DNA from: Lacrimispora defluvii
GTDB taxonomy: Bacteria; Bacillota; Clostridia; Lachnospirales; Lachnospiraceae
NCBI GenBank assembly: GCA_013036995.1
Contig: JAAOXG010000075.1
Location: 1 to 64,000, forward strand
Direction of reading: 5' to 3'
DNA length: 64,000 bases
Shown here: positions 7,569 to 17,054 of the stretch, in pieces
Layout of the letters: the number at the start of each line of letters is the position of its first letter
How positions within the stretch are numbered: position 1 is the first letter of the stretch
Made by a program: the position numbers and the translations under genes
The notes under the pieces: generated by a model
Databases searched by the model: none
The model's input: only the letters and a program-made list of their open reading frames with translations
What the model was told of the DNA's origin: nothing

Positions 7569-9686
7569 TTATACTTCAAAAATCAGATCGCCGTAGCTTG
7601 GAAGTGGCCATAAATCCTTATCTACAATCATTTCCAGCTTATCTGCCGGCTCACGAAGAGCTGCCATTGCAGGTACTACCTCACTATGGTAAGCAGCTGC
7701 CTGTTCTTTGTTTACTCCAATAGCCGCACATTTGTCAGTAATATCAATGAGAGCCGAAAGTGCTACCTTCATATCAGAAAGATATACGCTCACCTCGGTG
7801 AGAAGTTCTTCCTGTACACTGGTATCAGCAGACGGACATGCTGACTTAACCTTTCCTAATGAATCTGCAAGAACGGTTGTATATTTCACAACTGCCGGAA
7901 TAAGCTGCTTTCCTGCCATATCAATCATGGTTCTCGCTTCAATATTAATGGCTTTTGAATAGGTCTCATATTCGATCTCAACACGGGACTCTAACTCAGC
8001 CTTAGTAAATACCTTGAATGATTCAAACATGCTGATGGATTTTTCTTTTGTAAGTGCAGGGATTGCATCAACCATTGCTTTGATGTTTGGAAGTCCTCTT
8101 CTCTCTGCTTCTTCTACCCATTCATCAGAATAACCATTGCCGTTAAAGATTACTCTCCTATGTGCTGCCAGCTGTTCTTTAATCATATCATGTACAGCCG
8201 TATCAAAGTCTTCTGCTTTCTCAAGGATATCTGCCGCTTCCTTAAATGCCTCTGCTGTAATGGTATTTAATACAACGTTAGGTGATGAGATGGAATCAGA
8301 AGAACCTACCATACGGAATTCAAATTTATTGCCGGTAAATGCAAATGGTGAAGTTCTGTTTCTGTCAGTTGCATCTTTAAATAAATCTGGCAGAGTCTTA
8401 ACGCCTGTCTTTAAGGTACCGCCTGACTTGGAGTGAGTTGCTTCACCTGTGCTGCAAAGCTGATCCACTACGTCCTCAAGCTGTTCTCCGATGAATACGG
8501 AAATAATTGCAGGAGGTGCCTCGTTTGCACCAAGTCTGTGATCGTTTCCAACATCTGCTGCAGACTGACGAAGAAGATCGGCATGCCTGTCAACTGCCTT
8601 TAAGATACAGGATAAAACCAGTAAGAACTGAATGTTCTCATGTGGTGTTTCGCCTGGATTTAATAAATTAATGCCGTCGTCACTGGTTAAGGACCAGTTG
8701 TTATGCTTACCGGAACCATTTACGCCTGCAAATGGTTTCTCATGAAGGAGACAGTTTAATCCGTGACGGCCTGCAACCTTCTTTAAGGTTTCCATAACAA
8801 TATGATTATGATCAACTGCCACATTGGCCTGCTCATAGATTGGTGCCAGCTCATGCTGAGCCGGTGCAACCTCATTATGCTGGGTCTTTGCGGGTACGCC
8901 AAGCTTCCAGAGTTCCTCATTTACTTCCTTCATATACGCTGCAATTCTCTCACGAATGGAACCAAAGTAATGGTCTTCCATTTCCTGTCCCTTGGGAGGC
9001 ATTGCACCGAATAAGGTTCTTCCTGCGTAAATTAAGTCTTTTCTCTGTAAATATTTTTCATGATCAACAATGAAATATTCCTGTTCCGGTCCAACGGAAG
9101 GAGTTACTCTCTTTGAAGTGGTGTTGCCAAACAGTCTTAAGATTCTTAAAGCCTGCTCATCAACCGCTTCCATGGATCTTAAGAGAGGAGTTTTTTTATC
9201 GAGCGCTTCTCCTGTATAAGAACAGAACGCAGTGGGAATACAAAGTGTAACACCAATTGCATCTTCTCTTAAAAATGCAGGTGAGGTACAATCCCATGCA
9301 GTATAACCTCTTGCTTCAAAGGTCGCTCTTAATCCACCGGAAGGGAAGGAAGAGGCATCTGGTTCGCCTTTTACCAGCTCTTTACCGGAAAACTCCATGA
9401 TTACCTTACCTTCTGATGTGGGAGAGGAGATGAAGGAGTCATGCTTCTCGGCAGTAATGCCTGTCAGCGGCTGGAACCAGTGTGTATAGTGAGTTGCGCC
9501 TCTCTCAATTGCCCAATCCTTCATTGCATGAGCTACTACATCTGCAATGGAAGGATCCAGTTCTGCACCGTCTTCAATTGTTTTCTTTAACTTCTTGAAA
9601 ACGCTTTTAGGCAGACGCTCTCTCATAACGGTCTCGTTAAATACATTCTTACCGAACAGCTCGGCTACATTCACAACTTCGCTCAT
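7569..9686 (-). CDS. glnN: Type III glutamine synthetase
   Basis: A 705-residue GSIII enzyme that makes glutamine from glutamate, ammonia and ATP in the cytoplasm. It is much longer than GSI (about 450 residues) and has the type III signatures: [16 protein letters not shown], the [11 protein letters not shown] catalytic block and [14 protein letters not shown]. The N-terminal GSIII domain and C-terminal extension are both present, so it is intact. A GAGAGGATGG segment precedes the ATG. The 204-base region upstream contains a terminator-like hairpin that could belong to fba or to a glnN leader. No glnR or nitrogen regulator is nearby. Confidence 0.95.
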   Translation of the reverse strand: MSEVVNVAELFGKNVFNETVMRERLPKSVFKKLKKTIEDGAELDPSIADVVAHAMKDWAIERGATHYTHWFQPLTGITAEKHDSFISSPTSEGKVIMEFSGKELVKGEPDASSFPSGGLRATFEARGYTAWDCTSPAFLREDAIGVTLCIPTAFCSYTGEALDKKTPLLRSMEAVDEQALRILRLFGNTTSKRVTPSVGPEQEYFIVDHEKYLQRKDLIYAGRTLFGAMPPKGQEMEDHYFGSIRERIAAYMKEVNEELWKLGVPAKTQHNEVAPAQHELAPIYEQANVAVDHNHIVMETLKKVAGRHGLNCLLHEKPFAGVNGSGKHNNWSLTSDDGINLLNPGETPHENIQFLLVLSCILKAVDRHADLLRQSAADVGNDHRLGANEAPPAIISVFIGEQLEDVVDQLCSTGEATHSKSGGTLKTGVKTLPDLFKDATDRNRTSPFAFTGNKFEFRMVGSSDSISSPNVVLNTITAEAFKEAADILEKAEDFDTAVHDMIKEQLAAHRRVIFNGNGYSDEWVEEAERRGLPNIKAMVDAIPALTKEKSISMFESFKVFTKAELESRVEIEYETYSKAINIEARTMIDMAGKQLIPAVVKYTTVLADSLGKVKSACPSADTSVQEELLTEVSVYLSDMKVALSALIDITDKCAAIGVNKEQAAAYHSEVVPAMAALREPADKLEMIVDKDLWPLPSYGDLIFEV

Positions 9687-9781
9687 AAATTTTCCATCCT
9701 CTCATATTAATTTCCACTTAATAAAATTAAGTCTGATTGTTATTTTAGTCTCCTCATTATCTGAATATGCGCATAAATCAG

Positions 9782-9813
9782 AAAAGGCGCCCTCCTATCA
9801 TAAGGAGAACGCC
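9782..9813 (-). terminator. Hairpin between fba and glnN (terminator or leader attenuator)
   Basis: On the minus strand GGCGTTCTCC, eight bases, GGAGGGCGCC, then TTTT; the 10-base stem includes two G-U pairs. It is about 78 bases past the fba stop. A possible promoter (TTGATT-N17-TATTTT) lies just upstream of it, so it might instead act in the glnN leader. Confidence 0.65.
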
Positions 9814-9890
9814 ATTGTTCTTAATTAAAATAAACCATTTTCCTAAAAAAATCAAGTACTTTTTTCAAAAATATTTTTTTTAGAAGGTTT

Positions 9891-10754
9891 TTAAGCTTTT
9901 CCAACAGAACCGAATAACTCCATCTTCTCTTTTACAGTGGCTTTAATGGCATCTGTTCCTGGTGCAAGAAGCTTACGAGGATCAAATCCCTTACCCTCTA
10001 AATCTTTGCCTGCTTCAATATACTTACGGGTTGCTTCTGCAAAGGTAAGCTGGCACTCAGTGTTAACATTGATCTTTGCTACGCCAAGGCTGATAGCCTT
10101 TTTAATCTGGTCTTCCGGAATACCTGTCCCACCATGAAGAACAAGGGGCATGCCGCCTACTTTATCTTTTACAGCTGCCAGAGTATCAAAGCTTAAACCT
10201 GCCCAGTTTGCCGGATATTTTCCATGAATGTTGCCAATTCCTGCTGCCAGCATGGTTACGCCTAAGTCAGCGATCTGCTTGCACTCATCAGGATCTGCAC
10301 ACTCACCCATACCAACTACGCCGTCTTCCTCGCCGCCGATAGAACCAACTTCTGCTTCAATGGAAAGGCCCTTTTCATTACAAACCTTTACAAGCTCGGT
10401 TGTCTTTTCCACATTCTCAGCGATTGGATAATGGGAACCATCAAACATGATGGAAGAAAAACCTGCCTCGATGCACTTATAACAGCCATCATAAGAACCG
10501 TGATCCAGATGAAGTGCCACTGGAACGCTGATCTTTAATTCCTCTATCATGGCTTTTACCATAGCTGCTACAGTTTTATAACCTGTCATGTATTTGCCAG
10601 CGCCTTCGGAAACTCCCAGAATAACCGGGGATTTCAGTTCTTCGGCTGTCAGTAAAACAGCCTTTGTCCACTCAAGGTTGTTGATGTTGAACTGTCCAAC
10701 TGCGTATTTTCCATCTCTTGCTTTTTCAAGCATCTCTTTTGCTGAAACTAACAT
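9891..10754 (-). CDS. fba: Class II fructose-1,6-bisphosphate aldolase
   Basis: A 287-residue zinc-dependent aldolase that splits fructose 1,6-bisphosphate into two triose phosphates in glycolysis. The zinc-binding HLDHG motif, the EAEVGSIGGEEDG loop, the LVLHGGTGIP phosphate/metal motif and KINVNTECQ are all seen. The frame can be extended to 10769, but that upstream ATG lies inside GGAGG, which is the ribosome site for the ATG at 10754; the protein then starts with the usual MLVSAKEML. It is transcribed on its own from a -10 at 10800-10795. Confidence 0.95.
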   Translation of the reverse strand: MLVSAKEMLEKARDGKYAVGQFNINNLEWTKAVLLTAEELKSPVILGVSEGAGKYMTGYKTVAAMVKAMIEELKISVPVALHLDHGSYDGCYKCIEAGFSSIMFDGSHYPIAENVEKTTELVKVCNEKGLSIEAEVGSIGGEEDGVVGMGECADPDECKQIADLGVTMLAAGIGNIHGKYPANWAGLSFDTLAAVKDKVGGMPLVLHGGTGIPEDQIKKAISLGVAKINVNTECQLTFAEATRKYIEAGKDLEGKGFDPRKLLAPGTDAIKATVKEKMELFGSVGKA

Positions 10755-10794
10755 ATCACAGACCTCCATATTATTTATTGTCTTACATTTTTTT

Positions 10795-10800
10795 ATTATA
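10795..10800 (-). promoter_or_regulatory. -10 element of fba
   Basis: TATAAT on the minus strand at 10800-10795, about 40 bases upstream of the fba ATG. The -35 region is poor (TTCCAA at 17 bases). Confidence 0.45.
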
Positions 10801-10883
10801 ACCTATTTTAACTTATTTGGAAAGTTTATTTTTTCAAAGATTGTTTTTTTTATAACAAAGTTACATTTACTTTCAAAACTATT

Positions 10884-12368
10884 TTAAGCTAAAAAGCTCA
10901 TAACTGTCTCTTTCATTTTGTCCCTGTCACACTCACTCTGGTGAAGGACAGGAGCTGTGCGGATTTCTTCAACTGCCTGGGGAATCTCGGTACCTGATAC
11001 ATCCGATAAACGGTCAATGATCTTAAATTCATCTTCCACCGACTTCTTTCCTTCCAAAGCCTCTAAAACACTTCCGGAGAACTTATATGGGCTGGCAGTG
11101 GAGGCAATTACTGTTTTTGTCTCATCGGCCGTCTGTTTCTTATACTGATGATAAACAGACGCTGCTACCCCTGTATGGGTATCAATCAGATAACCGGTAC
11201 TGTCAAACAGTTCCTTAATGGTTGTCTGATTTTCTTTTTCCTCTGCAAATCCGCCCACAAAATCTTCCATGAACTTTTTCATGGCTGGTGTGACGGTATA
11301 GCTTCCTGTTTCACTAAGTTCCTTCATCAGCCCTGCATTTACCGCCGCATCGCTGCCGGTACTTAAATAGATGAGACGTTCTAAGTTACTGGAGATCAGG
11401 ATATCCATGGATGGGGAACTGGTAAGAATAAACTCTCTGTTTCTGTCATAGGTTCCTGACTTAAAAAAGTCATAGAGAACTTTATTCTCATTGGAAGCAC
11501 AGATTAATTTATCAATAGGAGCTCCCATCTGCTTGGCAAGATAGGCTGCCAGAATGTTACCAAAGTTACCTGTGGGAACCGCCACATTGATCCGTTCTCC
11601 ATCAGATATCTCTCCCCCTGACAGCAGCTTCCCATATGCATATACATAATAAACCACCTGAGGAACCAGTCTTCCTATATTGATTGAATTGGCGGAAGAC
11701 AGCTGATATCCCTTCTCTTCCAACTGAGCAGCAAATTCCTGATCACCGAAGATTTTTTTCACACCAGTCTGGGCATCGTCAAAATTCCCATGTATGGCAG
11801 CTACGTGGGTATTCTTTCCTTTTTGTGTTAACATCTGAAGTTCCTGGACACGGCTCACTCCGTTTTTAGGATAGAAAACAATAATCTCCGTTCCTTCCAC
11901 ATCGGCAAATCCGGCCATGGCTGCTTTCCCCGTATCTCCGGAGGTTGCCGTCAGTATCACGATCTTATTCTTTACCTGATTCTTTTTAGCAGCAACGGTC
12001 ATCAGGTGGGGAAGTATGGAAAGTGCCATATCTTTAAACGCAATGGTGCTGCCATGGTATAATTCCAGATAGTATGCACCGTCCGCTTTGGCAAGAGGGG
12101 CAATTTCTTCTGTATCAAACTTGCTGTCATATGCGCGGTTAATACAGCTTTTTAATTCCTCCTCTGTGTAATCGGTGAGAAACAGCTTCATGACTTCATA
12201 AGCAGTTTCCTGATATGTCAATGTAGAAAGTTCTTTCATGGTCTTGTCTAGCTTCGGGATAAAGCTTGGCATAAACAACCCGCCATCTGCTGCCAGCCCT
12301 TTTAAAATTGCCTGGGAAGCCGTCACATTGGCTTCTTTGCCTCTGGTACTCTGATAGGATAATTCCAT
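10884..12368 (-). CDS. thrC: Threonine synthase
   Basis: A 494-residue PLP enzyme that converts O-phosphohomoserine to threonine. The PLP lysine is Lys112 within GSTIAFKDMALS; the TATSGDTGKAA phosphate-binding loop and the FYPKNGVSRVQ motif follow. The length fits the long bacterial/fungal-type class. AAAGGAA lies a little far (11 bases) from the ATG. A promoter is seen at 12428-12456. There are no other thr genes nearby, so it stands alone. Confidence 0.95.
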   Translation of the reverse strand: MELSYQSTRGKEANVTASQAILKGLAADGGLFMPSFIPKLDKTMKELSTLTYQETAYEVMKLFLTDYTEEELKSCINRAYDSKFDTEEIAPLAKADGAYYLELYHGSTIAFKDMALSILPHLMTVAAKKNQVKNKIVILTATSGDTGKAAMAGFADVEGTEIIVFYPKNGVSRVQELQMLTQKGKNTHVAAIHGNFDDAQTGVKKIFGDQEFAAQLEEKGYQLSSANSINIGRLVPQVVYYVYAYGKLLSGGEISDGERINVAVPTGNFGNILAAYLAKQMGAPIDKLICASNENKVLYDFFKSGTYDRNREFILTSSPSMDILISSNLERLIYLSTGSDAAVNAGLMKELSETGSYTVTPAMKKFMEDFVGGFAEEKENQTTIKELFDSTGYLIDTHTGVAASVYHQYKKQTADETKTVIASTASPYKFSGSVLEALEGKKSVEDEFKIIDRLSDVSGTEIPQAVEEIRTAPVLHQSECDRDKMKETVMSFLA

Positions 12369-12427
12369 GGTATCGCGTTCCTTTCCTGCTCTCTCTTAAT
12401 AAGTGTGATTGAAAAAACCTTGCCAGC

Positions 12428-12456
12428 ATTGTAGCACACTTTAAACTCAGGTGCAA
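12428..12456 (-). promoter_or_regulatory. Promoter of thrC
   Basis: Minus strand: TTGCAC at 12456-12451, 17-base spacer, TACAAT at 12433-12428. It diverges from the sfsA promoter. Confidence 0.65.
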
Positions 12457-12522
12457 GAAAAACAGGCAAAAAAGTTTTCTTATAACGGACATATGTTCTT
12501 GTGTAGAGGACATTTTTCTAAT

Positions 12523-12551
12523 TTGCATCTCCTGCAATGATGTGGTAAGAT
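12523..12551 (+). promoter_or_regulatory. Promoter of sfsA
   Basis: TTGCAT at 12523-12528, 17-base spacer, TAAGAT at 12546-12551. Transcription would begin near 12558, which leaves no room for a ribosome site before the ATG at 12562 and supports the TTG start. Confidence 0.6.
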
Positions 12552-12585
12552 ACTGTCAGAAATGCAGAAAGGAGTCACTGTCACA

Positions 12586-13323
12586 TTGAACTATCCTAAT
12601 ATTGTAAAAGGCAGTTTTATCAACCGCCCAAACCGCTTTATCGCTTATGTGCAGATTTTATCAGGGGACGGAGAAGAAAAGACCGTAATCTGTCATGTTA
12701 AAAATACAGGCCGCTGCAAAGAACTTCTTCTGCCGGGCGTTACAGTACTCCTTCAGTATCATCCAGAAGCCTCTGTCCTCGGCAGGAAAACAGAATACTC
12801 TCTGATCGGCGTCTATAAAAAAAGGGAAAAAGACACACTGTTAATCAATATGGATTCCCAGGCACCTAATTTAGCAGCTTATGAATGGATCCTTGGATCT
12901 GAGTCAGTTTGTGATGTGAAAAGAGAGGTCACCTACGGTCAATCCCGATTTGATCTGGCATTTCAGTTAATCGGCAAAGATGAGTCAGGATGTGTAACCC
13001 ACACTCCTGCATTCATGGAGGTAAAAGGGGTGACCCTGGAAAATCACAACCATGCTCTTTTTCCTGATGCTCCCACAATAAGAGGTATCAAGCATACCGA
13101 AGAACTGATTCATGCAAAAAACGACGGATATGAAGCCTATCTCCTGTTTGTAATCCAGATGAAAGGAATGACGGGTTTCTCTCCCAACGAAGAAACCCAG
13201 CCTGAATTTAAAGAAGCTTTAAAAAAGTCCTTAGCTGCAGGAGTCCACATCCTTGCATACGACTGCCAGATTACGGAGAACTCCATGATTGTGGACCAGC
13301 CGGTGCCTTTGATTCTGGACTAA
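12586..13323 (+). CDS. sfsA: SfsA-like sugar fermentation stimulation / DNA-binding nuclease-fold protein
   Basis: A 245-residue SfsA family protein. E. coli SfsA affects maltose gene expression and binds DNA; the fold resembles restriction endonuclease cores. The conserved RFIAYV N-terminal OB-like part, HVKNTGRCKELL, and the C-terminal nuclease-like block (FMEVKGVTLE with acidic residues) are present. The open frame reaches an ATG at 12562, but AAGGAG at 12568-12573 sits inside it. The TTG at 12586, 12 bases further, begins the protein at the family's usual N-terminus (x-NYPNIVKG). Its molecular role is not firmly known. Confidence 0.88.
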   Translation: MNYPNIVKGSFINRPNRFIAYVQILSGDGEEKTVICHVKNTGRCKELLLPGVTVLLQYHPEASVLGRKTEYSLIGVYKKREKDTLLINMDSQAPNLAAYEWILGSESVCDVKREVTYGQSRFDLAFQLIGKDESGCVTHTPAFMEVKGVTLENHNHALFPDAPTIRGIKHTEELIHAKNDGYEAYLLFVIQMKGMTGFSPNEETQPEFKEALKKSLAAGVHILAYDCQITENSMIVDQPVPLILD

Positions 13324-13338
13324 CCGGATCATTCTTCC

Positions 13339-13998
13339 TCACTCCAGATAGAAATCCGGGGTGCGGGATAAAAGCTCCCTGCGGTCAACAATCCGGTATA
13401 CCCTGTTTTCCTTTCTTATAACACCGTCCCTGCAAAGCATGTTCATAACCCGGAAGGTCTGGCGGTAGCTGGCACCAATGGATTTTGACGTATCTGTCAG
13501 TGTCTCCAGGAAAATCCCTTCCTGTTCCGCAAACAGAATAAACGCACAAAGCCGTTCTTCACAGGTATGAAGGGCGGTAATCACACTCTTTTTGGAACTT
13601 CTAATCAGCTTTGATGCCAGCTCTCTCCCTATGTCATTGACAAAAGGGAGATTCTGTTTTAATTTCTCTTCATATTTTTTATAGGGAAGACCGATGCAGA
13701 TAAACTCCGTCACTGCACTTATGGTAGCGTTTGCAATATGGGAACCCGTCATTAACTCCACATCCCCAATAATCCCTTCTGAAATATAATAGCAAAGCAA
13801 AAGATCCTTACCATTGGCAGAAGCTGAACAGACCTTTGCCTTTCCAGAAACAACCAGAAGAAAATATTCCATCTCCATACCTTCCTGTAAGATCAGCTCT
13901 CCAGGTGCAAACCGAAGCAATGCAGAATCACCAAGATCCATATCTGATAAATGAAACTGTAGAAATATATTTCTGATCCTCTGTTCCGTGATATTCAT
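13339..13998 (-). CDS. Crp/Fnr family transcriptional regulator
   Basis: A 219-residue regulator with an N-terminal cyclic-nucleotide-binding-type beta barrel (residues about 20-115: APGELILQEG, GDVELMTGS) and a C-terminal winged helix with the recognition segment IGASYRQTFRVMNML. No FNR-type N-terminal cysteine cluster is visible, so it is probably not an oxygen sensor; it resembles the YeiL group. The start is the ATG at 13998, eight bases from AGGAGG, not the longer frame to 14058. It is divergent from a DMT transporter with a perfect 18-base palindrome between them, which suggests autoregulation and control of the transporter. Confidence 0.85.
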   Translation of the reverse strand: MNITEQRIRNIFLQFHLSDMDLGDSALLRFAPGELILQEGMEMEYFLLVVSGKAKVCSASANGKDLLLCYYISEGIIGDVELMTGSHIANATISAVTEFICIGLPYKKYEEKLKQNLPFVNDIGRELASKLIRSSKKSVITALHTCEERLCAFILFAEQEGIFLETLTDTSKSIGASYRQTFRVMNMLCRDGVIRKENRVYRIVDRRELLSRTPDFYLE

Positions 13999-14028
13999 CT
14001 GCATTGCCTCCTTTCTGTCTCTTTCTGG

Positions 14029-14058
14029 AGTATGACATATGTCATACCGTCTTGTCAA
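14029..14058 (-). promoter_or_regulatory. Promoter of the Crp/Fnr-type regulator
   Basis: Minus strand: TTGACA at 14058-14053, 18-base spacer, CATACT at 14034-14029. The 18-base palindrome fills the spacer and -10, an autorepression layout. Confidence 0.5.
14030..14047. promoter_or_regulatory. Palindromic operator GTATGACATATGTCATAC
   Basis: A perfect 18-base palindrome in the divergent region. The inner TGACATATGTCA has the spacing of Crp/Fnr half-sites, so the divergent Crp/Fnr-type protein is the likely ligand. Confidence 0.75.
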
Positions 14059-14099
14059 CGGGGTATGGTATGCTTGGATTCGAAATCGGAGGTGATTTT

Positions 14100-15014
14100 A
14101 TGTATAATTTTCTTTCTCTCCTTGCCGGTGTAATTATATCCTTCATGATTGCGCTCAATGGAGGTCTGACAGCACAATACGGGGTATTTGGAGCGGCTGT
14201 TATCATTCATATCGTAGGTGTTTTATTTGCATTCCTTCTGCTTCAGTTTCTTCGTGACTCCAGTCAGAAGTCAGAAGAAAAGCTCTCCTGGTGGTTATAC
14301 ACAGGCGGAATCATCGGAGTGCTGACGACTGCATTCAGTAATTTCGCTTATGGAAAAATCAGTATAACAGGAATCATTGCCTTAGGACTTCTGGGACAGG
14401 CCATGGCTTCCCTTGTCATAGACTGGCTGGGACTCTTTGGAATGACAGCATATCCGCCTAAAAAGCACACGCTGGCTGGACTGATACTGGCGTTTCTTGG
14501 CATCGTTATCATGCTGAACCATTCCTTCTACGGAACAGCATTCCCGGTTCTGATCTCTCTTCTAAGCGGGACTACCATTGTTCTCTCCCGCACGGTTAAT
14601 GCTGGTCTGTCGAAACACACCGGAGCTCTTAAGGGTTCCTTTATCAATCATCTGACAGGACTTCCGGTAACACTGATTCTTCTGTTTCTCTTTGGAAGAA
14701 ATGAAGCGGTCTTTAAAAGTTTCATTCTATCGCCCCATGTCTGGATCTACCTTGGAGGAACATTAGGAGTTATCACTGTTTTACTTTTCAATGTAACAGT
14801 TCCCAAAATTCCTTCATTCAGACTTACGCTTCTATCCTTTACCGGACAGATTTTTACCGGAATTTTACTGGATCTGATTACCAGGAAAGGCTTTACTATG
14901 GCAACCTTTTCCGGTGGCCTTCTGGTTGCCGCAGGGGTTGGGATCTCCATAGCTGGAGAACGATTCGCTTTGCTATGGAGAAACAATTCTATCATACCTG
15001 ACGAAACTTTATAG
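14100..15014 (+). CDS. DMT superfamily transporter, DUF606/YdcZ type
   Basis: A 304-residue inner-membrane protein with about ten hydrophobic helices and two repeated five-helix halves, as in the EamA/DUF606 part of the drug/metabolite transporter superfamily. The N-terminus (LLAGVIISFMIALNGGLTAQYG) and the second-half GLPVTLIL segment match DUF606 proteins. The ATG at 14100 follows GGAGGTGATTTT; the frame extends upstream to 14004 but overlaps the promoter. The substrate is unknown. Control by the divergent Crp/Fnr-type regulator is inferred from the shared palindrome. Confidence 0.8.
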   Translation: MYNFLSLLAGVIISFMIALNGGLTAQYGVFGAAVIIHIVGVLFAFLLLQFLRDSSQKSEEKLSWWLYTGGIIGVLTTAFSNFAYGKISITGIIALGLLGQAMASLVIDWLGLFGMTAYPPKKHTLAGLILAFLGIVIMLNHSFYGTAFPVLISLLSGTTIVLSRTVNAGLSKHTGALKGSFINHLTGLPVTLILLFLFGRNEAVFKSFILSPHVWIYLGGTLGVITVLLFNVTVPKIPSFRLTLLSFTGQIFTGILLDLITRKGFTMATFSGGLLVAAGVGISIAGERFALLWRNNSIIPDETL

Positions 15015-15016
15015 AT

Positions 15017-15080
15017 AAAAACAGAATAGAAGCTGAAAAAGCTGTCATATATACAGCTTTTCAAACTTCTATCCTGTTTT
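15017..15080. terminator. Bidirectional terminator between convergent genes
   Basis: A long imperfect hairpin: AAAACAG, ATAGAAG and AAAGCTGT segments on the left pair with ACAGCTTT, CTTCTAT and CTGTTTT on the right. T runs occur on both strands at its ends. It overlaps the last bases of the TPM gene. Confidence 0.8.
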
Positions 15081-15972
15081 AAAATTTCCTTCCCCCGCCC
15101 CCCATGGTACGGCCGGAATTTGTATGAACAGTGCTTTGTCCCCCGGAAGACATGCCTCCGCCACCAGATGAGCGGTTGCTTCCCCCAGTATCACGGGGTA
15201 TGATGACATAGGTTACAACGCTATTTACCAAATTGTCATTTTGCCTTGAATATCGAAACTCGCAGTTAGCCCGGTAAGCCAGCAGGGAATTAGCGGCTCT
15301 TCCTCTCTCTTTCGTCATGGAATACTGACTTTTTACACCTCCGCACACAGCGGCGGCTGCGGCTATGGCCACTAATATTGCCAATGCAGCTTCATACCAC
15401 TCTATATTACGGTAAACACTGATTTCTCCCGTATCAGTATTGTAATTATACTGGCCTCCCGGTATCCCTGCCCGATAATATTTGGTCACTCCCGACAGAT
15501 AAGTCCTGGCACAGGCTGCATAGTCACCCTGACCGATTTCTTCATATGCATCATCAAGAATTGCATTCCATCTGTTGTCAGTCAGAAAACGGTTCATCTT
15601 TCCTACAGGCAGAATATACATCTCCCTGTTATCCATATCAATTAAAAATAAGACACCCCGGTAATCACTTCCCACTCCAAACTTTCTTTCAATATAGAAG
15701 TTTTCCGCATACTCTTTCGCAGTTTTTCCGCTGGCGTTATCAGATGTTACGATCACCACATCCATATTCATCTCTTTTTTCATAGACTGGATGGTAGCTT
15801 CAAATTCCGCCTTCTCATCTGATGTGAAAAGGCCCGCATCATCATAAACCCTTGTTTCGTTTCCACTATGTTCCTGATTCTGCGTTGCGTAAGCAACTGG
15901 CATATTTCCAAATAACAGAAGTACAGATATCAGGAATATTAAAATGCCGGAAAATAGTTTTATTATTCTCAT
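15079..15972 (-). CDS. TPM-domain membrane protein (YgcG/YdjH-like)
   Basis: A 297-residue protein: signal/anchor helix at residues 1-30 (LFSGILIFLISVLLLFG), a TPM domain of about 130 residues outside the membrane (VYDDAGLFTSDEKAEFE; FLIDMDNREMYIL), a second helix near residue 200 (AALAILVAIAAAAAVCGG) and a Gly/Ser-rich C-terminal tail ending GGGGRKF. TPM domains occur in thylakoid repair protein TLP18.3 and in bacterial envelope-stress operons. The ATG overlaps the stop of the preceding gene (ATGA), so the pair is translationally coupled; the longer frame to 16005 is rejected for that reason. It closes the three-gene ydjGHI-like operon. Confidence 0.8.
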   Translation of the reverse strand: MRIIKLFSGILIFLISVLLLFGNMPVAYATQNQEHSGNETRVYDDAGLFTSDEKAEFEATIQSMKKEMNMDVVIVTSDNASGKTAKEYAENFYIERKFGVGSDYRGVLFLIDMDNREMYILPVGKMNRFLTDNRWNAILDDAYEEIGQGDYAACARTYLSGVTKYYRAGIPGGQYNYNTDTGEISVYRNIEWYEAALAILVAIAAAAAVCGGVKSQYSMTKERGRAANSLLAYRANCEFRYSRQNDNLVNSVVTYVIIPRDTGGSNRSSGGGGMSSGGQSTVHTNSGRTMGGGGRKF

Positions 15973-17054
15973 ATAAAATACCCCACAAGCAGCATAAACA
16001 GACACACAGGGACAAATACTTTTGCAAAGAGAAGCATCAGCTTCCCTTTATCAACCGGGATCTCGCCGCATACCTTTCCTGTCTGTCCATTAATGGTGAA
16101 ATAATAAATCCTATTTTTACTTTCATCATTATAAGTAAGCGTCCACACAGGAAGAAGTGCATATTCCCATGTCTCGTCCTCTAACTTTATATCCTGATTT
16201 TCAACCCTTACATGATCATAAGATGAGATGCTGTTACGCAATGTATCAGCTGCAAAATTTCTGATTTCAGACATTACCTCATCTGTAAATTCCTGCTTCT
16301 CCATATCTCTTCGCTCTGCTACAAAACCGGAGAGATATCCCATTGTAAAAGGTTCTAATTTGTCTGTGTCAAATGGAAGTACGCCTTCCACCAGTTTACG
16401 GTTTGCTTTCTTTAATGCATTGCGTGGAACAAATTTTACAGGCATGGTACCGGATCGATTAACTTCATATGTCTCAGTTTCCGTATACCTTCTGTCACCG
16501 CTTACCCATACCCGGATCCGCTCCGCTCTGGCTTCCAGACTTCCCTGAGTGGTACAGCTATATAGAAGATAGGGAAAATAAACGCCTGTAATCTTTTCAA
16601 TCTGATCCTCACTGTAAAATTCCCTGGGAATATACCGTTTCTTCTTAAGCCAGTCCCGAAAGATACCCGCAGCCTCTTTTTTATCATAAGAAAAAGGTAT
16701 TACATAATCCGGATGAAATTCTCCGCTCAACCGTCCGGATAAGATAACCGGGTTATGGCAGTAATAGCAAAAAGACGCTGCTGTGGTGCTGTCCGTTACA
16801 AGTTCGGCACCGCAGCTGGGACAAGTGTATAATAAAGTCTCTGATTGAACTCCTGATTCTTTCTTTTCTTCCTGCACCTTTTCCTGGGTTTTTTCTTCCT
16901 GCGTTTTTTCTTCCTGAGTCTTTTCTTCCTCATTCCTGAATCCTTCCTGAGAGAATTCAGACAAACAGTATTCACAGGAATATCTCTGCTTTTGAGGATT
17001 AAACTTTAACGGCCCCCCGCAGTTGGGGCACTTATAAGAGATAATCCCACTCAT
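15969..17054 (-). CDS. Zinc-ribbon membrane protein (YdjG-like)
   Basis: A 361-residue protein with two zinc ribbons (CPNCG...CEYC near residues 9-30 and CPSCG...CYYC near 80-105) joined by a charged linker made of EEKTQ repeats. A long cytoplasmic region follows, and a single C-terminal helix (LMLLFAKVFVPVCLFMLLVGYFI) anchors it. The start is the ATG at 17054, whose ATGA overlaps the stop of the SPFH gene. It resembles B. subtilis YdjG in domain order and neighbours. No catalytic residues are evident; it is probably a membrane adaptor. Confidence 0.75.
   Translation of the reverse strand: MSGIISYKCPNCGGPLKFNPQKQRYSCEYCLSEFSQEGFRNEEEKTQEEKTQEEKTQEKVQEEKKESGVQSETLLYTCPSCGAELVTDSTTAASFCYYCHNPVILSGRLSGEFHPDYVIPFSYDKKEAAGIFRDWLKKKRYIPREFYSEDQIEKITGVYFPYLLYSCTTQGSLEARAERIRVWVSGDRRYTETETYEVNRSGTMPVKFVPRNALKKANRKLVEGVLPFDTDKLEPFTMGYLSGFVAERRDMEKQEFTDEVMSEIRNFAADTLRNSISSYDHVRVENQDIKLEDETWEYALLPVWTLTYNDESKNRIYYFTINGQTGKVCGEIPVDKGKLMLLFAKVFVPVCLFMLLVGYFI
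16884..16928 (-). repeat. Three 15-base tandem repeats encoding EEKTQ units
   Basis: Units at 16884-16898, 16899-16913 and 16914-16928 (plus-strand forms CTGGGTTTTTTCTTC, CTGCGTTTTTTCTTC, CTGAGTCTTTTCTTC). They encode the linker between the two zinc ribbons and, being in frame, could vary in number between strains. Confidence 0.85.
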
